A DNA stretch of 18,756 nucleotides from an uncultured Clostridium sp. (GCA_900552885.1 USBM01000012.1:1-18756); one strand, 5' to 3'; positions 1-8,310 are shown, numbered from the stretch's first letter. Numbers and translations: made by a program. The notes: generated from the sequence alone by a model not told the origin.

Positions 1-1048
1 CATCAATCCCGGTTCTACTTCTACTAAAATTGGTGTATTTGAGGACGAAACCCAGGTTATGGAAACGACCCTGCGTCATTCTACCGAAGAAATCGCACAA
101 TACGCTTCTATCATTGACCAGAAAGATTTCCGCAAAGAGGTAATTCTTAACGTATTGAAAGAGAAGAACTTTGATATCAACACTTTAGATGTTGTTGTTG
201 GCCGTGGCGGTTTATTAAAACCAATCCCTGGTGGTACATACGCCGTAACTGATGACTTATTACATGATCTCAAGATCGGTGTTCAGGGACAGCATGCTTC
301 GAACCTTGGCGGTATTCTTGCAAGAGAGATCGGTGACCAGGTTGGTGTGCCATCTTATATTGTTGACCCGGTTGTTGTTGACGAGCTTGCTCCGGTTGCA
401 AGATATTCCGGTATGCCGGAACTTCCTAGAAGAAGTATCTTCCATGCATTGAACCAGAAGGCAGTTGCAAAGCGTTACGCAAAAGAGATTGGCAAATCTT
501 ACAACGAGTTAAGCCTGATTGTTATCCATATGGGCGGCGGAGTATCCGTTGGTGCTCATAAGAATGGTAAAGTAATTGATGTCAACAATATCTTAGATGG
601 TGAGGGTGCATTCTCTCCAGAACGTGCCGGTACCGTTCCGGTTGGTGACTTGATCAAGCTTTGCTTCTCAGGCAAATACACAGAGAAAGAGATCTACAAA
701 AAGATCTGTGGTAATGGCGGTTTCAATGGATATATCGGAAGTAATGATATGCGTGATCTTATGAAGATGAAGGCTGAAGGTCGCCAGGATGCTTCTGATC
801 TGATCGATGCATTCCATTATCAGATTGCAAAAGATGCCGGCGCTATGGCAGCCGTATTAGACGGTAACGTAGATCAGATCATCTGCACAGGCGGTATTGC
901 ATATAATGCATTCACCATTGAAGAGCTTAAGAAAAAATTAGGCTTTATTGCTCCATTTACAGTATATCCTGGTGAGGATGAATTACTTGCACTTGCACAA
1001 GGTGCACTTCGTGTTATGAACGGAGAAGAGGAAGCTCAAACCTATTAA
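1..1048 (+). CDS. buk: Butyrate kinase, 5'-truncated by the window edge
   Basis: Butyrate kinase transfers the phosphate of butyryl-phosphate to ADP, giving butyrate and ATP in the cytoplasm; it is the last step of butyrate fermentation by the Ptb-Buk route. The reading frame is open from base 2, and the residues before the first ATG at 59 (INPGSTSTKIGVFEDE) are the family's N-terminal phosphate-binding motif, so the real start lies only a few codons outside the window. About 348 residues are present, against a usual 355 or so. Further ASKHA-fold motifs are VIHMGGGVSVGAH and the C-terminal ICTGGIAYN. Acetate kinase is less likely because the N-terminus and length fit the butyrate/branched-chain kinase branch. 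The gene converges on the YaaH-like gene with a 4-base gap. Phosphotransbutyrylase, normally just upstream, is not visible. Confidence 0.95.
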   Translation, partial: INPGSTSTKIGVFEDETQVMETTLRHSTEEIAQYASIIDQKDFRKEVILNVLKEKNFDINTLDVVVGRGGLLKPIPGGTYAVTDDLLHDLKIGVQGQHASNLGGILAREIGDQVGVPSYIVDPVVVDELAPVARYSGMPELPRRSIFHALNQKAVAKRYAKEIGKSYNELSLIVIHMGGGVSVGAHKNGKVIDVNNILDGEGAFSPERAGTVPVGDLIKLCFSGKYTEKEIYKKICGNGGFNGYIGSNDMRDLMKMKAEGRQDASDLIDAFHYQIAKDAGAMAAVLDGNVDQIICTGGIAYNAFTIEELKKKLGFIAPFTVYPGEDELLALAQGALRVMNGEEEAQTY

Positions 1049-1052
1049 ACTA

Positions 1053-2360
1053 TCACCCTTGCACAGCGTAAGTGACGGACGAATGCTGTGCAAGGGTATT
1101 AGTTGTGATCTGTGCAACATACAGCCAGTTCGATCGGAACTCCCGCATCAGATTCCAATAACCCGCACCTCGGAATCCATACTCTGCAACCAGATTATAT
1201 TTCTCCCGGATACTCCGGACATCTTCAAACCAGACAACATGTTCCGTTCCCTCTTTTGTATAGTAATAATATGGTGCCATTGCCGTTTCATCATATAAGA
1301 TTTCCGTCCGATACTGATAGGCTCTGCGAACAGCTTCTACATTTCCAATTGTTTCGGCTTCTGTTACATTTCCTTCAAAGGGTAACGGCCAATCATATGC
1401 ATAATTCGGAATCCCCATATATATTTTATCATTCGGTATTACCGATACCGCATAATCTAATACTCTCCGTACGTTTGGAACAGGCGCAACAGCCATTGGA
1501 GGTCCATATTTGTATCCCCACTCATATGTCATAAGGAATACCGTATCTGCTGCTCTTCCGATTCCTTCATAATCGATACCCTCATATAGTAATCCCGGCT
1601 GGTCATCAGCAATCTTAGGCGGCACAGCTACACTTACCTCAAAGCCGCTATCATGCAACATCTTTGTAGTTTTTTGAATAAATGCAACATACGCCTCACG
1701 GTAAGGTGCCGGAATAAACTCAAAATCAATATCCAATGCCTGATACCCCTTCTCTCCCATAATATTAAGAATATTGGCAAGCAGGGTATCCTGAACCGCA
1801 CTACTTTCTAGCAAACGTACTACTAACTGATTGTTAAACCGTTCATTGCGATCTAACGGCGTGATTACCATTCTCTTTCGCCTGCCAAACCGATTTGCCT
1901 CACTTAACAGGCGGTCATCATTCATTGCAATCAGGCTCCCATCCTCATTGTATCCATAAGAAAATGGTAACAGTTCATCAATGTACAACAATGTTTCTTC
2001 CAATACCGCTTCTTTAATAAACGCATATGCATACCCGAACACATCCATGTCCCGGTCTTCCGTGTCTTTATAAGTGATTACAATCTGTCTCCCCGGCAGA
2101 AGAAATGTTTCATTTAACAGATACGGATTATTACGGACCAACTGAATTGCCGTCTGCCCGAATTGTTCTGCAATCCCCGCCAATGTATCTCCCTCTTTTA
2201 TAGTGTAGATCTGTTCCGGTTCTAAGATAAGCAAAGTCTGCCCCACCACTAATTCCTGCCGTTGTATCTCGTTATCAAATGCCAGCCGTTCCACCGATAC
2301 ACCAAACTGCTCTGCTATTGATTGCAGGGTATCACCCTCATTTACAACATAGACCTTCAT
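1053..2360 (-). CDS. LysM-containing glycosyl hydrolase family 18 protein, YaaH/SleL type
   Basis: This 435-residue protein has two N-terminal LysM peptidoglycan-binding domains (about residues 2-46 and 50-95, each with a YxVxEGDTLxxIAEQFG core). A GH18 barrel follows (about 105-420). The barrel keeps the catalytic DxDxE motif as D210-I-D212-F-E214 and ends in the family's GYWNLMREF motif. The architecture is that of YaaH/SleL spore-cortex N-acetylglucosaminidases, which act on peptidoglycan. There is no signal peptide, as is usual for spore-coat-delivered members. The ATG at 2360 is preferred because LysM begins immediately after it; its ribosome site (TAGGA, 8 bases upstream) is weak. A much better AAGGAGG site lies 58 bases upstream without a canonical start. 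Exact substrate and a sporulation role are inferred from the family. Confidence 0.88.
   Translation of the reverse strand: MKVYVVNEGDTLQSIAEQFGVSVERLAFDNEIQRQELVVGQTLLILEPEQIYTIKEGDTLAGIAEQFGQTAIQLVRNNPYLLNETFLLPGRQIVITYKDTEDRDMDVFGYAYAFIKEAVLEETLLYIDELLPFSYGYNEDGSLIAMNDDRLLSEANRFGRRKRMVITPLDRNERFNNQLVVRLLESSAVQDTLLANILNIMGEKGYQALDIDFEFIPAPYREAYVAFIQKTTKMLHDSGFEVSVAVPPKIADDQPGLLYEGIDYEGIGRAADTVFLMTYEWGYKYGPPMAVAPVPNVRRVLDYAVSVIPNDKIYMGIPNYAYDWPLPFEGNVTEAETIGNVEAVRRAYQYRTEILYDETAMAPYYYYTKEGTEHVVWFEDVRSIREKYNLVAEYGFRGAGYWNLMREFRSNWLYVAQITTNTLAQHSSVTYAVQG
1055..1097. terminator. 13-bp perfect hairpin between convergent genes, possible bidirectional terminator
   Basis: The arms 1055-1067 (ACCCTTGCACAGC) and 1085-1097 (GCTGTGCAAGGGT) are exact inverted repeats with a 17-base loop. 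The hairpin starts 6 bases after the butyrate kinase stop and lies entirely inside the last codons of the opposing YaaH-like gene. Neither side has a strong T-tract, so intrinsic termination is plausible but not certain. Confidence 0.6.
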
Positions 2361-2462
2361 ATCTTCATTCCTACTACTCCTGCTATCTACTAATCTACGC
2401 TCATTTTCTATAAGATGTGCCTCCTTAGATGCGCATTTTTCTTTATGGGTGAACTTGCCTAT

Positions 2463-2508
2463 AAAAAAAGAAGCCCCTCCTGCTAACGCAGACTAAGAAG
2501 CTTCTTTG
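2463..2508 (-). terminator. Rho-independent terminator of the purine permease gene
   Basis: Read on the minus strand, AAAGAAGC pairs with GCTTCTTT, with a further internal CTGC/GCAG stem, and the right arm runs into seven consecutive T. It lies about 76 bases downstream of the permease stop codon and ahead of the YaaH-like gene, so the two are probably separate transcripts. Confidence 0.88.
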
Positions 2509-2584
2509 AATAAGAATATGTCTGAATCACTCGATTTTCTATATTCCTTTATGTCGTAATGCTATTCTTGTCAACCTATAAACT

Positions 2585-4057
2585 TTACATAGTTACAAAT
2601 ACGAACTTCAACATGAATAACAATGCAATGATTGTAATAATGATATCCTTCTTCTGGTATTTACCAGTTACAGCAGAAAGAACCACATATGCAATTGCTC
2701 CAATACCAATACCATTTGCAATTGAATAAGTAAGTGGCATCATAATAAGTGCCAAGAAAGCCGGAACTGCAGATGTGATATCATCCATGTTAACCTTAGC
2801 AAAGCTCTTCATCATCAATACACCAACATAGATCAATGCCGGGGCAGTAGCTGCGCTCGGAATAATGCTTGCAAGTGGGCTTAAGAACAAGCACAATGCA
2901 AAACAGATTGCGGTAACTACGCTGGCAAGACCTGTTCTTGCACCCGCAGCTACACCTGAAGATGACTCAACGAATGTAGTAACAGTTGAAGTACCTAATA
3001 CAGCACCGGCAACCGTTGCAATAGAGTCACACATCATAGACTTATTGACATCAATCGGATCACCATTCTCATCCAACATACCAGCCTGAGATGCAGTACC
3101 ATACAAGGTTCCGATTGTATCAAACATATCTACCAGGCAGAATGTGATAATTAACATAATCGCATTAAATACCCCACCAACCGGAGCATTGACAAACGCA
3201 TCACCCCATGCCTGACCATCGAAGATGCCAACAATACCAACTTCACCGAAATCTTTGAATGTCTGTCCTATTGCACTCAAGTCAAAGGCAGGAATCTCTG
3301 TCATGCATACATAGTATAATACACTACAAATGAGGATCGAAAGAATGACACTACCCTTTACATGATAATGCTCAAAGATCGCGATCAACAACAAACCAAC
3401 AAATGCAACCAATGCAGGAATCACTGCCAATCTCCAGTCTGTTCCATTGGCATTCGCATCTGTAATTGCACCATGAATATCAACAAACTGAACAAAGGTA
3501 TACTGGTTTGCCTGAATCAGACCTGCATTCTTTAAACCGATCATAGCAATGAAAAGACCAATACCTGCAGGAATTGCTTTCTTCAAACAATCCGGCAATG
3601 CTTTCGCAATGTACTCTCTTGCCCCTGTTACAGAAAGCAGCAGGAACACAAGACCGGAAATGAAGATAATAACCATACCCGCATGATAACCTTCGATCAC
3701 ATTCACACCGCCAAATACGGATGCTGAGATAAAGCTTGAACAAAAGAATGCATTTAATCCCATTCCACAAGCCTGCGCAAATGGCATCTTAGCAACAAAT
3801 GCCATCAATAAAGTACCAATAATCGCACCTATAATAGATGCAATAAATACAGAGTTCCAGATCTGACCAAGCTGTGCAGATACATCCATACCAGCCTCAG
3901 CAGCCGCACCTGCTAACCAACCATTTGCTCCCTCACCAGCTACCTGGTTCGGATTAACAAATACGATGTAAGCCATAGCAAAAAATGTGGTAAGACCACC
4001 CATAATCTCTGTTCTGACGTCAGATCCACGTTCAGAAATCTTAAAAAACTTATCCAT
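2585..4057 (-). CDS. NCS2 family purine permease, AzgA/PbuG type (hypoxanthine/guanine/adenine uptake)
   Basis: A polytopic inner-membrane protein of 490 residues with about a dozen hydrophobic segments, predicted to import purine bases by proton symport. It has the COG2252/AzgA branch hallmarks: the N-terminus DVRTEIMGGLTTFFAMAYI, the motif GMGLNAFF (98-105) and the signature FVESSSGVAAGARTG (362-376). Its length is typical for the branch. Two ATGs lie close together (4063 and 4057). The second is preferred because AAGGAGA at 4064-4070 is 6 bases before it and touches the first. It follows the butyrate operon on the same strand but is separated from it by a 160-base spacer with a hairpin. 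The precise base transported cannot be read from sequence. Confidence 0.92.
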   Translation of the reverse strand: MDKFFKISERGSDVRTEIMGGLTTFFAMAYIVFVNPNQVAGEGANGWLAGAAAEAGMDVSAQLGQIWNSVFIASIIGAIIGTLLMAFVAKMPFAQACGMGLNAFFCSSFISASVFGGVNVIEGYHAGMVIIFISGLVFLLLSVTGAREYIAKALPDCLKKAIPAGIGLFIAMIGLKNAGLIQANQYTFVQFVDIHGAITDANANGTDWRLAVIPALVAFVGLLLIAIFEHYHVKGSVILSILICSVLYYVCMTEIPAFDLSAIGQTFKDFGEVGIVGIFDGQAWGDAFVNAPVGGVFNAIMLIITFCLVDMFDTIGTLYGTASQAGMLDENGDPIDVNKSMMCDSIATVAGAVLGTSTVTTFVESSSGVAAGARTGLASVVTAICFALCLFLSPLASIIPSAATAPALIYVGVLMMKSFAKVNMDDITSAVPAFLALIMMPLTYSIANGIGIGAIAYVVLSAVTGKYQKKDIIITIIALLFMLKFVFVTM

Positions 4058-4063
4058 TGTCAT

Positions 4064-4070
4064 TCTCCTT
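4064..4070 (-). promoter_or_regulatory. Ribosome binding site deciding the permease start
   Basis: AAGGAGA is 6 bases before the ATG at 4057 and directly abuts the ATG at 4063. The spacing favours the shorter protein. Confidence 0.7.
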
Positions 4071-4094
4071 CTAAATATCAGTGCCCTCGTAGTC

Positions 4095-4124
4095 TAGATA
4101 CGAAAATTCACTCATCTAATGCAA
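4095..4124 (-). promoter_or_regulatory. Weak candidate promoter for the purine permease
   Basis: TTGCAT and TATCTA are 18 bases apart on the minus strand, just downstream of the hairpin at 4128-4173. Each hexamer matches only three positions of the sigma-A consensus. An alternative is an exact TATAAT at 4192-4197 with no convincing -35; in that case the hairpin would sit in the permease leader. Confidence 0.25.
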
Positions 4125-4127
4125 ATT

Positions 4128-4173
4128 AAATACGGGGACTCACATCTTATTCTCATATGCGAATCCCCATATC
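4128..4173 (-). terminator. Hairpin after etfA, probable terminator of the butyrate operon
   Basis: On the minus strand GATATGGGGATT pairs with AGTCCCCGTATTT (a stem of about 12 pairs, four of them consecutive G-C, with some G-T pairs) around a 21-base loop, followed by the T-rich TATTTAATTT. It lies about 46 bases beyond the etfA stop. No purine-riboswitch core (CTACC or CCGTAAA type elements) was found in the spacer. Confidence 0.55.
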
Positions 4174-4219
4174 AGTGTACGGAAGCTAGATATTATAATC
4201 CAACCTCTTGTCTGCAATA

Positions 4220-5281
4220 TTATTTGTTAGCAATCTGTGCCTTAATAGCTTCTGTGAGCTGTGGAACGATCTTATTCAGATCACCAACAATACCATAATC
4301 TGCTACATCAAAGATTGGAGCATCCGGATCTTTGTTGATTGCAATGATAAGATCTGACTCTTCCATACCGGCTACATGCTGAATAGCACCTGAAATACCG
4401 ATTGCGAAATATACCTGTGGACGAACAGTCTTACCGGTCTGTCCTACCTGAAGGTCTCTTGGTAACCAGCCAGCATCTGTTACTGCACGAGAACAGCTTA
4501 CTGTTGCACCAAGAACTTCTGCTAAGTCATCTAATAACTTGAAGTTCTCTTTGCTTCCAACTCCACGGCCACCAGATACTAAGATCTTAGCATCCATGAT
4601 ATCCTTTACATCAGATACAGCCTTAACAACTTCAAGAATCTCAACATACTTATTGTTTGGAGTAAATCCTGGATTATAGTTAATAACCTCAGCCTTCGCA
4701 CCAGCTACTTTGTCAAGCTTCTGCATAACACCCGGACGTACTGTAGCCATCTGTGGACGGTTATCAGGACATGCGATTGTAGCAATTGTGTTACCACCAA
4801 ATGCCGGACGAGTCATTAATAACTGGTTATGCTTCTGCTCTTTACCCGGAATTGGATTGATTGGGAAATCACCAATCTCAAGTAATGTACAGTCAGCTGT
4901 AAGACCTGTAGCAACTCTGGCTGATACAGTAGGACCTAAGTCACGACCGATTGCTGTTGCGCCAACTAACATGATCTCAGGCTTATACTCATTAATTACA
5001 GATGCCAGTGCATGTGCATATGGCTCAGTTCTATAGTTCTTTAACTCCGGATCATCTACAACGATGACACGATCAGCACCATACTCTGCTAACTCATCTA
5101 CAAGACCAGCAACATCAGAACCAACTAATACTGCTGTTACTTTTTCATTTAACTTCTCAGCAAGTCTCTTTCCTTCACCGATCAACTCGAAAGAAATACC
5201 GCTTAATTCGTTATCTACCTGCTGTGCAAAGACAAATACGCCCTTGTACTGCTCTAATTGTTCTGCGCTCATTGCTCCCAT
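4220..5281 (-). CDS. etfA: Electron transfer flavoprotein alpha subunit
   Basis: EtfA pairs with EtfB to carry electrons from NADH to butyryl-CoA dehydrogenase; in clostridia the complex bifurcates electrons to ferredoxin as well. The 353-residue product has an N-terminal alpha/beta domain and a C-terminal FAD-binding domain (roughly the last 120 residues). The latter carries LVSGGRGVGSKENF, SRAVTDAGWLPRD and the ETF-alpha signature around GISGAIQHVAGM followed by AINKDPDAPIFDVADYG. The open frame continues upstream to 5329, inside etfB. The ATG at 5281 is chosen because AGAGGTGA at 5287-5294 precedes it by 5 bases, and this leaves a normal 16-base gap after etfB. It is the last gene of the operon. 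Confidence 0.95.
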   Translation of the reverse strand: MGAMSAEQLEQYKGVFVFAQQVDNELSGISFELIGEGKRLAEKLNEKVTAVLVGSDVAGLVDELAEYGADRVIVVDDPELKNYRTEPYAHALASVINEYKPEIMLVGATAIGRDLGPTVSARVATGLTADCTLLEIGDFPINPIPGKEQKHNQLLMTRPAFGGNTIATIACPDNRPQMATVRPGVMQKLDKVAGAKAEVINYNPGFTPNNKYVEILEVVKAVSDVKDIMDAKILVSGGRGVGSKENFKLLDDLAEVLGATVSCSRAVTDAGWLPRDLQVGQTGKTVRPQVYFAIGISGAIQHVAGMEESDLIIAINKDPDAPIFDVADYGIVGDLNKIVPQLTEAIKAQIANK

Positions 5282-5286
5282 TTTAT

Positions 5287-5294
5287 TCACCTCT
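5287..5294 (-). promoter_or_regulatory. Ribosome binding site deciding the etfA start
   Basis: AGAGGTGA is 5 bases before the ATG at 5281. The longer in-frame start at 5329 would overlap etfB and has no comparable site. Confidence 0.75.
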
Positions 5295-5297
5295 TTA

Positions 5298-6086
5298 TTA
5301 GATAATGTGCTTTGACAATAACTTGTCAACGATTAACTTAGCTGCATCTTCTGGAGAATCTGGTGTAACCTTCTCACCAGCACCCTTACGAACCTTGTCG
5401 GAAGCCTTAGCAATCTTTGTAGGAGAACCATTCAAACCTAAGTTAGAATCATCAACATCCTTAAGATCTGCTCTTCCCCATGTAGTAATCTCTGCATCAT
5501 ATGCATCAAAGATTCCACCTGGAGTCATATAACGAGGCTCATTTAACTCAGCTAATGCTGTGATCAAGCAAGGCATCTGAGCCTTAACCATATGATATCC
5601 ATCATCATACTGACGCTTAACAACAACACTGTTACCTTCTACCTTGATATCCTGTGCATAAGAGATAACCGGAAGTCCTAAATGTTCAGCGATCTGTGGT
5701 CCTACCTGTGCAGTATCACCATCGATAGCCTGACGACCTGTAATGATCAAATCATAATCAATATTTCTTAATGCACCAGCAAGTGTAGTAGATGTAGCCC
5801 AAGTATCTGCACCACCTAATACTCTATCTGTTACAAGAACGCCCTTGTCAGCGCCCATAGCCATAGCCTCACGAAGAACTTCTTCTGCCTTTGGAAGACC
5901 CATTGTTACAACTGTAACTTCAACATCTTCATTCTGATCCTTGATTGCAAGAGCAGCCTCTAATCCTGCCTTGTCATCTGGATTCATGATAGTAAGCATT
6001 GCGCCTCTATCCAATGTTCCATCTGGATTAAATTTAACTCCACCCTTTGTATCAGGTACCTGTTTTACACAAACAACAACTTTCAC
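5298..6086 (-). CDS. etfB: Electron transfer flavoprotein beta subunit
   Basis: EtfB is the partner of EtfA. In bifurcating clostridial complexes it holds the FAD that accepts electrons from NADH. The 262-residue protein starts MKVVVCVKQVPDT and carries the ETF-beta signature region GRQAIDGDTAQVGP (117-130) followed by QIAEHLGLP. The start codon is GTG at 6086, supported by AGGAGG 8 bases upstream and by the family's N-terminus. The TAG stop of bcd is built into this ribosome site (TAGGAGG), which ties translation of the two genes closely together. Confidence 0.95.
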   Translation of the reverse strand: MKVVVCVKQVPDTKGGVKFNPDGTLDRGAMLTIMNPDDKAGLEAALAIKDQNEDVEVTVVTMGLPKAEEVLREAMAMGADKGVLVTDRVLGGADTWATSTTLAGALRNIDYDLIITGRQAIDGDTAQVGPQIAEHLGLPVISYAQDIKVEGNSVVVKRQYDDGYHMVKAQMPCLITALAELNEPRYMTPGGIFDAYDAEITTWGRADLKDVDDSNLGLNGSPTKIAKASDKVRKGAGEKVTPDSPEDAAKLIVDKLLSKHII

Positions 6087-6098
6087 GTTAATTACCTC

Positions 6099-7265
6099 CT
6101 AGTTTAAGATATTTGCAGAGATAACCATACGCTGAACTTCTGAAGTTCCTTCGTAGATCTCTGTGATCTTAGCATCACGCATCATACGCTCAACGTCGTA
6201 CTCCTTAATATAACCATAACCACCATGCAACTGAACTGCCTTAGTTGTAACTTCCATTGCAACTTCTGCTGCGTATAACTTAGCCATAGCAGCCTCTACT
6301 GAGTAAGATACCTTCTTACCTGACTGATACTCACCCTTCTTCATAGCAGCCTTGTATACTAACATCTTAGCAGCCTCTACCTTAGTAGCCATATCTGCTA
6401 ACTGGAACTGTGTATTCTGGAACTGAGCGATGGAACGACCAAACTGCTTTCTTTCCTTTACATAGTTGATTGTTGTCTCTAAAGCGCCCTCTGCAATACC
6501 AAGTGCCTGAGCAGCGATTCCGATACGACCACCATCCAATGTATGCATAGCGATACCAAATCCCTTACCCTTAGCGCCTAACAAGTTCTCCTTTGGAATA
6601 CGGCAATCTGTGAAGATCAACTCATAAGTAGAAGAACCACAGATACCCATCTTATTCTCTTTTGTACCAAATGTGAATCCCGGAGTATCCTTCTCTACGA
6701 TAAATGCTGAAATCTCTTTCTGCATACGTCCACGCTTCTCAACCTTACCTGTAACAGCAATAATGATATAAACATCTGCTTCTTTACCATTGGTAATAAA
6801 GCACTTAGAACCATTTAATACCCACTCATCACCATCTAATACAGCTTTAGTCTGCTGACCCTGTGCATCTGTACCAGCACCTGGCTCTGTCAAACCAAAA
6901 GCACCTAACTTCTTACCAGAAGCTAAATCAGGTAAATATTTCTCCTTCTGAGCTGGAGTACCAAATGTCTGAATCGGATCCATACATAAAGATGTATGAG
7001 CTGATACGATAACACCTGTAGTACCACAAACCTTAGAAAGTTCCTCCACACACATAACATATGTTAAAGGATCACAACCCTGACCACCAAACTCCTTAGG
7101 AACAGGAATTCCTAAAAAGCCTGCCTTTGCCATCTTCTCTACTGTCTCTCTTGGAAATCTATGCTCTTCATCAATTTCCTGAGCAAGTGGCTTAACTTCT
7201 TTCTCAGCAAATTCTTTGAAAAGAGTTTGTGCCATTTCATGTTTCTTACTTAATGTGAAATCCAT
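6099..7265 (-). CDS. bcd: Butyryl-CoA dehydrogenase (short-chain acyl-CoA dehydrogenase)
   Basis: Bcd reduces crotonyl-CoA to butyryl-CoA using FAD and electrons from EtfAB in the cytoplasm. The 388-residue length is standard. FGLTEPGAGTDA is the first acyl-CoA dehydrogenase signature, QLHGGYGYIKEYDVERMMRD the second, and IYEGTSEVQ near the C-terminus includes the expected catalytic base E372. An AGGAGG site lies 10 bases before the ATG. The gene is 12 bases ahead of etfB and 37 bases behind hbd, so all are clearly one transcript. Being encoded with etfBA distinguishes it from the trans-2-enoyl-CoA reductase route. Confidence 0.96.
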   Translation of the reverse strand: MDFTLSKKHEMAQTLFKEFAEKEVKPLAQEIDEEHRFPRETVEKMAKAGFLGIPVPKEFGGQGCDPLTYVMCVEELSKVCGTTGVIVSAHTSLCMDPIQTFGTPAQKEKYLPDLASGKKLGAFGLTEPGAGTDAQGQQTKAVLDGDEWVLNGSKCFITNGKEADVYIIIAVTGKVEKRGRMQKEISAFIVEKDTPGFTFGTKENKMGICGSSTYELIFTDCRIPKENLLGAKGKGFGIAMHTLDGGRIGIAAQALGIAEGALETTINYVKERKQFGRSIAQFQNTQFQLADMATKVEAAKMLVYKAAMKKGEYQSGKKVSYSVEAAMAKLYAAEVAMEVTTKAVQLHGGYGYIKEYDVERMMRDAKITEIYEGTSEVQRMVISANILN

Positions 7266-7302
7266 TTGTAATTATCCTCCTATTACATTCTTATGCTCAT
7301 AA

Positions 7303-8175
7303 TTACTGAGCATCAACAGGTGTCTTAGTGCGGTCAGCATTGTATACATAGAATCCCTTACCACTCTTAACACCAAGGTTGCCGCCACGAACCATCTTAC
7401 GAAGCAATGGACAAGCACGATACTTGCTGTCACCTGTCTCAGCATAAAGAACATCCATGATTGCAAGACAAATATCAAGACCAATGAAATCACCTAACTC
7501 AAGAGGTCCCATTGGATGATTAGCACCAAGCTTCATAGCAGAATCGATACCAGCGATATCAGATACACCTTCCATCTTGATAAATGCTGCTTCATTGATC
7601 ATTGGAACTAAGATACGGTTAACAACGAAGCCTGCAGCTTCATTAACCTGAACAGGAGTCTTACCAATCTCTTCTGAAATCTTAACGATTGTATCAACTG
7701 TCTCCTGAGGAGTATTCACACCAGCAATAACCTCAACTAACTTCATACGATCAGCAGGATTGAAGAAATGCATACCGATCATTGGACGAGTAAGTCCGTT
7801 ACCAATCTCTGTGATAGAAAGGCTTGATGTGTTAGAAGCAAAGATACACTCAGGCTTAGCAATCTTATCTAACTCAGAAAAAGTAGTCTTCTTAACTTCC
7901 ATATTCTCAAATGCAGCTTCTACGATCAGATCGCAATCTGCACAAAGATCTTCCTTAAGACCAGGTGTGATGCTTGCAAGAATTCCATCCACCTTCTCCT
8001 GTGTCATCTTTCCTTTTTCAACAAGTCTTGCATATCCCTTTGCAATCTTATCCTTACCACCTTCAGCCCACTCCTGCTTGATGTCACAAAGTGCTACTTC
8101 ATAACCATCTACCTGAGCAAAAGCTTTTGCAATACCCTGACCCATGGTACCTGCACCAATAATACCAACTTTCAT
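7303..8175 (-). CDS. hbd: 3-hydroxybutyryl-CoA dehydrogenase
   Basis: Hbd reduces acetoacetyl-CoA to 3-hydroxybutyryl-CoA with NAD(P)H. The 290-residue protein has the N-terminal Rossmann motif GAGTMGQG (7-14). Expected active-site residues are S118 (in SNTSSLS), H136 (in GMHFFNP), E148 and N186 (in GFVVNRIL). The C-terminal helical domain contains NHPMGPLELGDFIGLD. An AGGAGG site is about 9 bases before the ATG. The 135-base spacer separating it from crt is the largest in the operon and contains a strong hairpin. Confidence 0.96.
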   Translation of the reverse strand: MKVGIIGAGTMGQGIAKAFAQVDGYEVALCDIKQEWAEGGKDKIAKGYARLVEKGKMTQEKVDGILASITPGLKEDLCADCDLIVEAAFENMEVKKTTFSELDKIAKPECIFASNTSSLSITEIGNGLTRPMIGMHFFNPADRMKLVEVIAGVNTPQETVDTIVKISEEIGKTPVQVNEAAGFVVNRILVPMINEAAFIKMEGVSDIAGIDSAMKLGANHPMGPLELGDFIGLDICLAIMDVLYAETGDSKYRACPLLRKMVRGGNLGVKSGKGFYVYNADRTKTPVDAQ

Positions 8176-8262
8176 TCTTTTGTCCTCCTAAAAAAATATA
8201 TTTGTGGATATGACCGACAAATTCATTTACGTTTCGTTTGTACGGCATCTCCTATTTCACAC

Positions 8263-8292
8263 ATTTAGGATGGTCAAATGGCCATCCTAAAT
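8263..8292 (-). promoter_or_regulatory. Intercistronic hairpin between crt and hbd
   Basis: ATTTAGGATGG (8263-8273) and CCATCCTAAAT (8282-8292) are exact inverted repeats of 11 bp, extendable to 13 by a wobble pair and a G-C pair around a 4-base loop. It lies 18 bases after the crt stop. No T-tract follows on the minus strand, so it is not a standard terminator. An RNA-processing or stability element, or a protein site, is more likely. Confidence 0.65.
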
Positions 8293-8310
8293 ATGGTAAA
8301 AACAATGTAA

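Noticed and set aside
4064..4219. Purine (xpt-pbuX type) riboswitch ahead of the purine permease
   Set aside because: ATATGG and GACTAC fragments are present, but the conserved CTACC and CCGTAAA core elements and the three-stem layout are absent.
8176..8262. Small reading frame in the crt-hbd spacer starting ATGCCGTAC on the minus strand
   Set aside because: Its ribosome site abuts the ATG, it runs out of frame into hbd, and it has no recognisable sequence.
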